DNA of 64,000 nt from Morinoia aosen (lineage: Eukaryota > Arthropoda > Malacostraca > Amphipoda > Talitridae): positions 71,918,201 through 71,982,200 of the forward strand of contig CM059562.1 of the NCBI GenBank assembly GCA_030386875.1, written 5' to 3'. Of this stretch, positions 12,955 to 24,284 are shown in pieces; position 1 is the first letter of the stretch; every line of letters starts with the position of its first letter. A program made the position numbers and the translations under genes. The notes beneath the pieces were generated by a model, which worked only from the letters and a program-made list of their open reading frames with translations, searched no databases and was not told the DNA's origin.

Positions 12955-13212
12955 AATATTCTAACACACTCGTGCACTCATACTCTGCGACTCACGATCA
13001 CAAACACACTCGTTTACTCACATCACATAAATGTACACTCTCCTGCTCAAACACGCACGCTCACACTTTTGGCCGCATATACTGGCACTGCTGAGCGCAT
13101 ACTGTGTACACTGACGCACACAGGCGCTACATACAGGCACTACACACAGGCACTACAACTTTACACGCTACAACTTCACACAACTTTACACAGGCACTAC
13201 ACACAGGCGCTA
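12955..13212. repeat. CA/ACTC-rich degenerate microsatellite
   Basis: This is a run of cacactc/actcaca-like sequence that passes into a short 'caggcactacaca' tandem (13123-13212). The 147-codon frame over 12901-13344 is the translation of this simple sequence and is not a gene. Confidence 0.8.
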
Positions 13213-13218
13213 CACACT

Positions 13219-13410
13219 TCTTCCTGTATACTTTTTGTATTTTTTGTTTTCCATAGATCTTTGTTAATGCTGAAGATGACCCCTGTGGTCGAAACGTTCA
13301 ATTTTATATATCATTTTAGGTCCTTCTATTTATTAAACAACTAACTGATAATGGATCTTTTAAAAGCGACTATCCTTGCTATTTTATTTATTGTCTTCCT
13401 GTATACTTTT
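13219..13410 (+). mobile_element. Short retro-insert with 17-bp target duplication and Penelope/hammerhead-like core
   Basis: The 17-mer TCTTCCTGTATACTTTT occurs at 13219-13235 and again at 13394-13410, bracketing a 158-bp insert as a target-site duplication. The insert contains 'gctgaagatgacc' + 'cctgt' + 'ggtcgaaacg' (about 13269-13296). This is a CUGANGA ... GAAA arrangement closed by a GACC/GGTC stem, the core layout of hammerhead ribozymes that are established in Penelope-like retroelements. An AATG/CATT pairing after an ATC triplet could form a weak stem I. Stem III looks poor, so ribozyme activity is only a guess. No protein is encoded. Confidence 0.5.
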
Positions 13411-14685
13411 AAGAAGGCCATGATTCAAAACGCAGAAGTCACTCCTAAGTAATCATTTCAGAGGACATGACATTATGATAAGTGATTGCTTCTGACGCCT
13501 CAAACGGTCAGGCTCTCCACTGCATGTTTCTTGGTCCCCTTATTTGGTGCTTCTGAAAAGTACGCCCGAAATTTTCCTCACAGCTTCAGTGCGACTAGCA
13601 AACCCATGCAAAGCGCAACATAAGTTAAAACGTCGATGAAATGCCAATGTTTGTTGATTCTTTCATACCTTTGGGCAATTAAATACGAGTCTAATCAATC
13701 GTTTATTCAATAAGATGATTTGTCACTCTCCAGTAGAATAGACCGAAATACTCCTCGCGTGCGGGATGAGAATGAAACGCAAATATTTTGCATCAAGGTT
13801 ACTTGCATGTCCTTGTTTATTTTCAAAAATATAAATATAACCTTAGAATATTGTAACACATCCATTTTCGGATGTTTCCAACTGAAAAATTCCATTTAAA
13901 TACCGAAATTTCCTCATCTTTCGCCGTACCTAAACACAAGCCTAAGTTACTATCAGATATATGGGAACCAACAACATAGGTTAGGGATGGAGAACCACTA
14001 TACGTACCAAACTGTTGAAGTTAGGATATTTTATTAAGAATTTATCCACTGAATTGAAGTCAAAATTTTAATTTGTGGACTTACATATTACCAGTGAATG
14101 AGCCCACAGTAAATTTACAAAATTTTAGTGAGAATGATACAGTATATGCATCATCAGGTGGTACACTTAACTATTTCAATGTCGTCATTCAAAGCTTACT
14201 CGCAGACAATTTGCAGTGACGTCTTCACGACATGATACAGAGACCACAACTCTTGTCGAGTCTCGTTTTTCTTTTCTATGCCACGTCACCACAAAATACC
14301 TGTGGAAAATTGCAGAGTAATAGCACCTAAATAGCCCAATGTTGCACGCTCAAAAGCAAAGTTTTGAAGTTCACACAAGACGGAAACGACTCTCTATCGG
14401 GACAAAGTTTGCACATTACCAATAATTCAGAATTTGTTGTTTTTGTTGGCTTTTTTCTGAAATTTCGAGAGCTTTTATTGTACTTACTATAATATAGCGA
14501 TGATGAATATTTCATTTCTGCTCTCTGGAATACAAGAGAGCAGTAGGAACATTACCATGAAATGGACAATAGGTCTCCTGAAACTCTTCACACGGAGCCG
14601 TGAACCCTAGCACCCGGACGCACCACACGATTATAATCCAGATATACATTCTTTTCGATCTCTTTGACGCGCTCCTAATGAAAAA
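13411..14685. other. Non-coding stretch, nothing recognised
   Basis: Short frames without domains only. No repeats of note. Confidence 0.45.
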
Positions 14686-14689
14686 CAGA

Positions 14690-15120
14690 AGGCAATTAAT
14701 TATTTACCGCCCCCTCTAATGAGTGGTTGACACATTAATAATCGCTTGAGCCCACGTCCAATAAGTAACGAAGGGTAATTTTTTTATTTACTGTCGCGTC
14801 TAATAAGCGGTAGACATAATTTTAACCGCTTGAGCCCACGCCCAATAAGTGACGAAGGGCAATTTTTTTATTTACTGTCGCGTCTAATAAGCGGTTGACA
14901 CAATTTTAACCGCTTGAGCCCACGCCCAATAAGTGACGAAGGGCAATTTTTTTATTTACTGTCGCGTCTAATAAGCGGTAGACACAATTTTAACCGCTTG
15001 AGCCCACGCCCAATAAGTGACGGAGGGCAAATTTTTTGATTTACTGTCGCCTCCAACGAGTGGTCGCGTCTAACGAGTCGTTGATGCTTGTGATCTCTTG
15101 GACCCCCGCCCAAATGTGTG
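14690..15120. repeat. 84-bp tandem repeat, about 5 copies
   Basis: 'acgaagggcaattttttta' recurs at 14768, 14852, 14936 and 15020, exactly 84 bp apart. Units carry 'cgcgtctaataagcggt' and 'aaccgcttgagcccacgccc'. The two edge copies are diverged and the three central ones nearly identical. The tggttgacac/aaccgcttgag parts of one unit are partly self-complementary. Confidence 0.95.
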
Positions 15121-18100
15121 ACGGAGTATGCGAAATTAGAAGGGTGATTATGATTTTATTGGGGAAAAAATCACGGGATAGAGGATACACTCGCATGAAT
15201 TGAAACAAATTAATTGGCACGAACTTTTAATGTTACAATTGAACTCATTTAAAAATATGTAAGAATCCAGCTCAAAATATGGAAAATAGTTTTCCGTTGT
15301 TCATGTATTTTTTCTACTGAAAAATCTAAATATGTATTCTAAGAACTTAAACAAAACCTTTCTTCGCCGTATTAGGGTACTTTCAGTCCAAACAGTCAGA
15401 ATTTGCAGTAAACAGCATTAATTAAACAAAACACGATCTAATACTGATACTGCCCTCGCCGTGTGAAGTATGCTACTGGTAGCAATTGACCTTATGAAAC
15501 TTTTCGATATTCCCACTACTGCCCGTAAATATGAAAATATGCCTTGACGATTCCAGGTATTACATATACAAATAATCACTATCTTTCATATTAAATACAT
15601 GCAATTAGTTCAAAATACCATTCTCAGAAGTTATTCCTCGAGACTTCATTAAGACTTAGTAAAACAAAACGTTCATTTAGATGTACCAACGAAGACTTAC
15701 TCCTGTAACCTCTAAAGGAAACACTCGAAAATAGAAACAGCACATTTTGCATGACGAGGAAATCCGAACCGTCCGCCTATATAGACACCCCTTCACGAAG
15801 GACAATTCTGTAGATGGTTCACGTCATCGAGGTCAATGGGTACAGCTGGCAGAAGTTGCCTGTTACACGTCCTGTTGCAAAAATGCTAAAATATTATTTA
15901 AATTTTATCTTCTAACCATGCAAATTTCCACGGCTCCGTGTCTACCCCAACGCATATTAAAAATTCATGGCCCATAGTTTTTAGGGCAAGTTGCAGAGTG
16001 GCCTGGATGAAACATTACCCAACCTACGTTGCTTCGCACTTTCTCTTCATTTAAATTAGCCCGTGTAGAGTACAATGATCTTCAGCCTCTGAATTCAGTA
16101 CGAAATAATAGCAAGTATAATAAAACAAAATGAAATTACGCTGAGTGAATGAACTGTTTTGATTGTCATGCCCTGACTAACGAGGTAACCGAGTTAAAGC
16201 CATCATTTATTTGAGTGATCCAAATCTGGTTAGTTGAAGCTTATGTCGCATCATGCTATTCATAATTAAAATTCATAGTTCATAGCTACGCGAATGAAAT
16301 CGTTTGCTTTTTATTCAATCTCGTGGAAAACTCAAGCTCATGTATTTAACCATATTATTCGTTTTTAAAATTTAGCTACTCAAATTTATTGTTCGTCATT
16401 GGTGGTGGATAGTGGTTATATAAATCTTTACCTAGCCCAGAAGTTTTTCCTTTTATTACAAAGATATGGCACAACACGGTTATAAATAGAGGTATACGTT
16501 TTTGTCGCCTAGAACAGGAATATACACGGTAAGAGAGCGGAACATATTGACTGATGAGCGTATTTTTGTCAGGCTTCAAAGAGCGCTCACATGTAAATAT
16601 CAGCTCAAATCCCGACTGGACAAACTCAATGCTTCTGGCTACGTATTTTCTCTCCTGCTAAACCTGTATCGTCAGATTATTTTCTAAACACTTACAAACA
16701 TTTTTAAAACGCACTAAAAAACTAAAAAATTAAATTCCAATTAATTTGGCCCTTCAAGTGTCTGAAAACCCAAAGTGCAAGGCTCTTCCTTTCTACGGTA
16801 GTCAAGATACCTCGTGAATGTATTGTGCATTGTATTGGATGCACCGATTTTCCTGGGCACGAATTCTAACATCCAGAAATTTAATTTATTACTGGAAGCA
16901 AGCAGAAAATGTCCTAATTTTACAGATTACTGCGTGCGAGATATTCATGTTAAGCTAAAAAACAAGCAAACGCAGATTAGATCTTCGTTCAAAAAAGTGG
17001 TACAGCGTTTGTTAAACTAAAAAATACGTAAGCTTAATCCTCATCAAAAAAGGCGGTGTATCATTACATTAAGATACGATGACTGACAGAAATTCATGGC
17101 AGGTAGTTAATTCTGCAGGAGTTTCTCATCTGGCTGACCTCTCAATGTCAAAATGAAACCATGACGTTGGAGGAGATGCAAATCTCAACCAAGTCAGATC
17201 CTCGCTCCAATTCGCTCCGCTACATGCAAATGCGCCTCAAAATATGCATGCTGCTCTCCTTAACAAACAACTCCAGCCTCTTAAAAATTCATCACACGGT
17301 TGCTAACTGAAAGTTTCTCTGGTCAAAATTGTCGAATTTAGCACAGTTAAAATAAAATTTGATAATTTTAATAAAATTTTATAATCTCACAATTTCATTC
17401 TAAGTTCTAAATAAAATTTGATAATTTTAGACTGAACAAAACCAATCTTACCATTCTAATCCATGGTTCACGCTCAACCTAAACTAACAATTCTATAACG
17501 ATCAACTTGGGACTGGAAAAAACTTCGACCTGGACTTCGAGAATATTCTTAATTCAGTGAAATCCTACTTTGAAAACGGGTTGCTTTTATTTAGAGGCAT
17601 ACTAGGATATTTCAACTGTTTTAATTCAATTCTAATTCAATTTGCTCAACAATGGACAAAATATCTAATATCTGTAAAACAATTGCAGATCAAATGACGT
17701 GTATAATGACCTGTCTCGTGAATTTAGTTCATTTCTAGCGAATTTACATCCTGTACTCTGATTTTTATCACAAAAGAGTTCCTCAATATTCACTATTGTG
17801 TTCAGACTGCATTAAGAATCTGTGTAAAATACAGGGTGGCCCAAACGTAAATCACTCGTTTGAAAATAGATAATTGGAAAATTGTGAAGCATCAAGAGTT
17901 CGACTTAATTTTAATTTACTAACAACTTTGAGAATTCATCAAACCGTTGCCTCTAACCTACCGAGAATCATAACGGACTTCTCCCATAAATCACACATTT
18001 TACCTCTCAAGATAGCGCGCTGCACGCAAAAAAAGCGAGACCAGATCATAGAATTTTACTTCGAGGGAAATGGAGTGAGTTTTACATAGAAAACATTATA

Positions 18101-18715
18101 GGATCATTTTTGGTGATCAGAGAAGTCTTAATAAAAATATTATGAAAATTATGCCCCCCATAAGATCAAAGAATCGGAGTCCACCGCAGACATACTGTAA
18201 ATCGCTGTGACAGACCGTGAGCCATGCTAAATATTGTCACAATAGATATTCTATTCTTAGCAAATTCCATGTTCCCAGATGAATTACATAGCTAACATAG
18301 AAAAATTCAAATATCTTCTGTATTTTATAAATAGTTTGAACCTTTTGTGTACCATAGTTTTAGTATAACCGCTTTTCAAAATAGAAAAGGGACTTCCGGA
18401 TCTCCGTAACATAAACTAATTTCCTCTGGAAACATTCTGATTACTTCAGTGCGGTAAAGTCACCAACACAAATGTGATGCCGACAGAGATAAGTATCAGA
18501 GTAAATAAGATTCATTTAAAAACAGGATATGGGCATTCATTTCATATTACGTCTCATCTCAATTGAAGCGAGGCATGGAGATCCCACCGAAATTCCCAAT
18601 CTGCTAATAGTACACATATTTATGATATTCTTAAGATCAAACATACCTTTTGAAGAAAGTGGAGTTCGAAATAAAAAACCGCTCTGAAAAGTACCGTGGA
18701 GTCAAATTTTTCTAG
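15121..18715. other. Non-coding stretch; one isolated transposon-end-like motif
   Basis: Mostly AT-rich DNA. At about 17832 'acagggtggcccaaacgtaa' resembles the terminal CAGGGTG-type motif of many DNA transposons, but no inverted partner was found. A local duplication 'ataaaatttgataatttta' lies near 17351 and 17412. No gene recognised. Confidence 0.4.
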
Positions 18716-18719
18716 AATA

Positions 18720-19425
18720 GAATTTTATCTGTGCTAGAACAATATCTCAAACATGGTTAATAATAAAAAACTCACGTATAACAGAGCAATCCTGCATGCG
18801 AAAATGAACTAAACAAACGCTTAAGTTGAATTGAAATCTTACCATTAGATCATAAAAAATGACATCAAAATAGCATTTCCATGATTGGTATTTTTTCTGC
18901 GCTAGAACAATTTCTCAAACATACATATTTATAATAAAAAACGCACGTATACCACAAAAATCCTGTTTGCTAAAATGAACTAAGCGAACACTTGAGTTAA
19001 ATTCTTGTTATTGAAAAAAAGAAAGGCATCAAAAAAGCATTTCTTATTATAGTATCATAAAAATGGCATCAAAAAGGCATTTCTCACTTTAGCCTCGTAA
19101 AAACGGCATCAAAAAAGCATTTCTCACTATTGTATCATAAAAAATGGCATCAAAAAAGCATTTCTCACTTTAGCCTCGTAAAAACGGCATCAAAAAAGCA
19201 TTTCTCACTATTGTATCATAAAAATGGCATCAAAAAAGCATTTCTCACTTTAGCCTCGTAAAAACGGCATCAAAAAAGCATTTCTCACTCTTGTATCATA
19301 AAAAATGGCATCAAAAAAGCATTTCTCACTTTAGCCTCGTAAAAACGGCATCAAAATATCATTTCTCGCTATTGTGTCATAAAAATGGCATGAAAATATG
19401 CATTTCCGTGATTGGTTGCCGACGC
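18720..19425. repeat. Composite tandem array: 168-bp duplication plus 40/80-bp higher-order repeat
   Basis: Near 18727 and 18895 the block 'tgctagaacaat.tctcaaac' starts two copies of a roughly 168-bp unit. From about 19012 to 19400 a 40-bp unit containing 'ggcatcaaaaaagcatttctcact' repeats about ten times. Alternate units carry 'tttagcctcgtaaaaac' or 'attgtatcataaaaat', giving an 80-bp higher-order repeat. The final unit rejoins the 'gcatttccgtgattggt' motif of the 168-bp part, so the 40-bp repeat probably expanded from inside it. Confidence 0.9.
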
Positions 19426-20280
19426 AGAAGCCGCTCGACCTCTCAATGTCAGGTAGAAGCGACCGTCTCTACGCCAACATGAGGTAGCGAGCATGGCCAT
19501 CCCTGTGAAGTCGCTCACGCGTCTTCCTTGTCTCAAGTAGATAGAATACGTAAGTGCGCTTCGAGACAATGCCTTATTTATGCTAAAAAGCGTGGCCCGC
19601 GAAAAACAAAAAATCTCTTGGCCATTGAGCAGTGGAAACGTCTCGCAATGATTCATGTATGTATATATGTGCTGTTGCTAGGTTGGTTTTCGGTGGGTCT
19701 TTCAGCTGACTGGCCAGTGTCTCCACACAAAAACTTTCTTGTCAAAATATCTAATTTGTCTATTTTCAAGCAGAGTTTAACCTCAGAGAAGACTACCAAA
19801 TGCTAAGCGCTCTCACGAACGCATTTTGTTTGAACGAAGAAAATTTAGCGGTACAAAATGCCATGAAGAGCGATCCTGTGAAATTGCCAAACGTCGAGCA
19901 CTTCTCATACCTGATTTTTTCAAATAAAAACCTAATTTGAGAACTCAGGCCTGAAAACGGTCAGTTCGGTTTTTCTGAGTCGATAGTAAGGGAAACTTTT
20001 TAAATAGCATAATGATATTCACTTCGAGTGTGCCATCATGATCACTGCTCATTTGCATTGAAGTATACTTTTACTTTCATTCTATCGCACTCCTTAAAAT
20101 ATCCAGAAATTTTGATAACTGTCAGAAAATTAAAACCATGCAACGGTTTTTCCATTCTCAAAGTGAAATTACAATTTTAACAGGTCCGCATATATTTTCA
20201 ATTTATTGGTTTCCGCTCTTCACTTTCGTCCACAGACTTCCTAGATGCCCCCCCAGTCAATGTACTACGGGTGGTAACGG
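19426..20280. other. Non-coding stretch, nothing recognised
   Basis: A 92-codon frame (19528-19806) has one hydrophobic stretch but no family I recognise and no splice or promoter support. Confidence 0.4.
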
Positions 20281-20309
20281 ATGCTCAATAAACACTATTA
20301 TATTTTACT

Positions 20310-20370
20310 ACTAAAACTACTACTACTACAATATGTTTCTACTACTACTACTACTACTACTACTACTAAG
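20310..20370. repeat. (ACT)n microsatellite
   Basis: Two runs of the triplet act/cta, the longer at about 20340-20368. Confidence 0.95.
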
Positions 20371-20604
20371 CAGGCAAATTACATGTTCGGTTACTTGGAA
20401 AAATGTAGGATTTATTTACACTCCATTTTAACAATTGATACATCGAATGTGTTATAAACTTATGGGCAATTTGAAAACAATATAGTGATGCCAAGTGTTA
20501 TCTAAACTTATTTCCATTTGCGTTTTTGTACACTTTTGAACTTTGAAAGTAAAGTCAGAGCGTAAATAACAAAATTCGTCGCTTAACCTCAATAAATTTT
20601 GAAA

Positions 20605-21125
20605 AACTAGGCCAAATTTATCGCAGATCATTTTTCGCGCATTTCAAAACTAGGCTAAATTTATCGCAGATCATTTCTCGCGCATTTCAAAACTAGGCTA
20701 AATTTATCGCAGATCATTTCTCGCGCATTTCAAAACTAGGCTAAATTTATCGCAGATCATTTCTCGCGCATTTCAAAACTAGGCTAAATTTATCGCAGAT
20801 CATTTCTCGCGCATTTCAAAACTAGGCTAAATTTATCGCAGATCATTTCTCGCGCATTTCAGAACTAGGCTAAATTTATCGCAGATCATTTCTCGCGCAT
20901 TTCAGAACTAGGCTAAATTTATCGCAGATCATTTCTCGCGCATTTCAGAACTAGGCTAAATTTATCGCAGATCATTTCTCGCGCATTTCAGAACTAGGCT
21001 AAATTTATCGCAGATCATTTCTCGCGCATTTCAAAACTAGGCTAAATTTATCGCAGATCATTTCTCGCGCATTTCAAAACTAGGCTAAATTTATCGCAGA
21101 TCATTTCTCGCGCATTTCAGAACAA
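20605..21125. repeat. 43-bp satellite-like array, 12 near-identical copies
   Basis: The unit starts 'actaggctaaatttatcgca' and ends 'gatcatttctcgcgcatttca'. Unit starts fall every 43 bp from 20608 to 21081. Apart from the first copy (ggcc, tttttcg), variation is almost limited to one A/G position (caaaac or cagaac), and the G copies are clustered. Such homogeneity indicates a recent expansion or gene conversion. Confidence 0.97.
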
Positions 21126-21389
21126 TAGGCAGGATGTTGTCAGCTGGTAAGATCATAATGTATTTCTGCCTTGTATTCAACGATCAGTATCCGTATCTAT
21201 GATTCCCTACTCCAGACGTGGAATTCATAATGAATGGGCTATACTTAGAGCAATGTTTCATCACCCTCATATACAGGAACTACTTGTTTTTGTGGGGTGT
21301 TACCTACAAATCTGTCCGTATCGCTCGTTGAACTAAGTGCATTTTCTCATGCATTTTGCATTGTGGTTTGGAATGGAACAGTAATTTAT

Positions 21390-21755
21390 ACTTGGTTCCC
21401 ACTCTAAAATGATGCAATAATGCTAACGTGTCTTCTAAAAAGAGATGGAAAAATCGAATGCTTTTCATATGTGAGGAAGGCAATAATTCCAACGTGTCTT
21501 CTACCATGAGATGAAAAAATTAAATGCTTTTCATATTTGAGGAAGGCAATAATGCCAACGTATCTTCTACCAAGAGGTGGAAAAATTAAATGCTTTTCAT
21601 AAGTGAGGAAGACAATAATTCCAACGTGTCTTCTACCAAGAGGTGGAAAAATTAAATGCTTTTCATAAGTGAGGAAGGCAATAATTCCAACGTGTCTTCT
21701 ACCATGAGGTGGAAAAATTAAATGCTTTTCTTATTCGAGGAAGTTTCAAAAAAAC
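21390..21755. repeat. 66-bp tandem repeat, about 5.5 copies
   Basis: 'gaggaaggcaataattcc' recurs at 21473, 21539, 21605, 21671 and (partial) 21737, exactly 66 bp apart. Units contain 'aacgtgtcttctaccatgag' and 'aaattaaatgcttttcat'. Frames open over it are repeat artefacts. Confidence 0.95.
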
Positions 21756-23690
21756 CTTGTCTGGAAAATTTGAATGACTATTCACTAGGTGTGTTACTCC
21801 CTCCATCTTCATGTGTGGGTTTCGGCTGCCAAGAACAAACAAGAACTTGCTACTCTCGAGTAATTCTGTTCGTAAACAACATATTTTTATTAGGAAAGAA
21901 TTAACTCATGGCAGTATAACTATTTTTTTTAGTTTAATGCACCCAACTTAGATGGTTTAGCATTGAAAATAAAATGGACTTTTTGCCGCGGAAGAAGTGT
22001 AACTTCATCCTTAAATTATTCAAAAAAAAAAAGCAACCAGTAGGAGAAATCGGGGTTTGCTGAACAGCAAAAAAAATAGCAGTGAATCTAATATTCAATC
22101 ATGGGCCATAATTTTAAACAATTTGTGTCACCGAAACGGCACCGTAAATTCCTCCAAGAGGACTCCGAGAAATTACAGCTATCAGTTATACGCTACAACG
22201 ACGTTAAGAATATTAAAAATCCAGTTCTATTTCGATAATTGAATTGAATTAACTTCAGATGCTTGCATGGGCTAAGGTACTATGGTATTTCCAACGGTAG
22301 AAAGATAACAGTCAAATTATGGGAATATACTTAATTTGTGTAACGGCTGCGTGAGAGATAATGCGTTAGCATGAATGTACCGGTGCTCGTGCATGAAAAC
22401 AGATGATCGTAAATGTGTTTCTTTCGTGTCTGTGTGCGATCGATGTCTGAAGTCACGGGATCGACTTGAGGACAGCCCGAGAATGCGGCACTTGGCTCGT
22501 TTCTGTTGCTATTCTTCATTCTATTTTATAACACTCGTGATAAGGAAGTTTTCGTTGATTTCTAGAGCTGATATTTTGAAGTGATTGCGAGGGTTGTGGG
22601 TGACAAATTGAAAGCTCATCTCCTTGTTTTGGAATCTGTTTATCCCTAACTAAGGTTACCATTGCAGTCTACACTAATCAATTAAGTTCAGCTGTGACTT
22701 CCAGAATCTGTTCTTTAGCTTCTGTACCCTGCAGTTGAGGGCTGCCGTGGGTCTCGTATTACGCCCTCATGATAACGCTCACGCGGTTACAAGCATGCCT
22801 TCGGAGTGCTCTTATCCGGTTTGCAAGCGACGTATCTAACGATGCAACAAAGCCCTATGAACCTGATGTGATTTCGCCTTATCTGAAGATTCGCAAGCCA
22901 AAACTTTGCTTCAAACGCACAGTTATTTAGTGAGACATCAAGGTCAATAAGGTGAGTTCATGAGCACCAGTAATCATTCAAACAGATTTATCTAAGTTGC
23001 CCCTTGAAATGCCCGGCCTTTTGACTGCACTGTTGCTCAAAACGAAGTGAGTTACTGATTGAAGATGATAATCCGATTTATTGTTTTAAAGTATGAATAT
23101 CGAGTGCTAGGCTGGTTTAATCTAGGTTGAACGCTCTGACTCGACAAATAAATTAATTAATCCATTCTTAAATGTCGTTTGTCTGTCGCGGTAGAGCACC
23201 TAATGAGATATATTTAAGTAAAAAGTAAGTTCTAGGTAGATTTCAGGTTTTGGAGGAGAAAGGAAATGACGAGATTATGCCAAAATGGCTAAAAGAAATG
23301 TCCAGAGCATTTTTATGTCTCAGTTTGCAAATTTACGTGGAAAACAGTACAAAATATCTACGATCCACGATACGTTTCAAGTTTACTTATGAAGAATTTG
23401 AAATATTTCGTAGGATTACAAAATCAGAGAGGAAGCTTTCTGAGGAACACTAATACTACTTGGGATGTGAAACACCATTTCAATGAACATTAATGAATGT
23501 GTACTTGAAGTGAACGATTCATTATCCATCGAGTTAAATTACGTTTCCAAAGCCCAGAAAACGGGACCACGAACGTTACTTAGCAAACAATCATCGGATG
23601 ATGTATTTTCAAAACGTTCAACAAGGCACTCATGCCCCACCGTCCTGCACTGCATTTACTTTAGGCGCCCGATCGACGTATCTAAATTGA
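21756..23690. other. Non-coding stretch, nothing recognised
   Basis: Frames of 60-70 codons only, none with a domain. No repeats of note. Confidence 0.45.
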
Positions 23691-23714
23691 TATTTTATGA
23701 CGCACGAGAGGCTC

Positions 23715-23922
23715 AATTTCTCATATCTTGCCCAAACGGCTGACTTTCTCCTAACTTGCCTTAACGGTTGAATTGCTTCTATTTTGCCACAAAATCAGAC
23801 GAATTTCATTAATCTAGCCCGAACGGGTGAATATCTTCCCCCTTGCCTAAATGACCAAATTTCTACCACCATGCCCTAACGAATGAGTTTCCTATACGTT
23901 GCTCGAAAGACTGAATTGTCTC
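23715..23922. repeat. Diverged edge of the 28-bp array
   Basis: About 30-40-bp degenerate units of the form 'gactgaat.tcttct...ttgcc' (for example 'gaacgggtgaatatcttccc') become recognisable as ancestors of the 28-bp unit found after 24285. The LINE fragment at 23935-24257 splits this edge from the main array. Confidence 0.6.
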
Positions 23923-24269
23923 TAAATATGTTGCCTCATGGGCACTATTTAACTGGTTCCCCGCCTCCTTCCTGTCAAAGATGCAACTGCAAACTTACCT
24001 TGAGTCACCTACTGATAGACTGCCCTCTGTATCAAAATCATCGTCTGGCCCTGATTGCTGAGTGCAATACAAGATCTGCTTCTGTGACAATGAACACCAT
24101 CCTTGCTGCTGATTTCCCAACCAAACTGGTGATGGACTTCCTGAGAAAGTCGGAGTTCCTGCATCTCATCTGAGAAATAACTGGAGAGCAGAGTGGGGGC
24201 GCCAATTCCCAAGAAGGAGACGTGCCTCATCCCTAACAAAGTAACAAAGTAAGTAAGTAAATATGTTGC
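23923..24269 (+). mobile_element. 5'-truncated LINE fragment with 12-bp target duplication
   Basis: The 12-mer TAAATATGTTGC occurs at 23923-23934 and 24258-24269, flanking a 323-bp insert. The insert encodes, in one + frame (about 23938-24170), the C-terminal zinc knuckle typical of I/R1/jockey-group LINEs: CQRCNCKLTLSHLLIDC (C-x2-C-x7-H-x4-C), then Y-x3-R and a short tail ending in a stop near 24171. It ends in the simple 3' tail aacaaagtaacaaagtaagtaa. The short length and clean duplication show a 5'-truncated retrotransposition into the repeat array. Confidence 0.85.
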
Positions 24270-24284
24270 TCAGCAGACAGAATA

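Noticed and set aside
17832-17860. Possible DNA-transposon end 'acagggtggccc'
   Set aside because: No inverted partner or transposase nearby, so it cannot be called an element.
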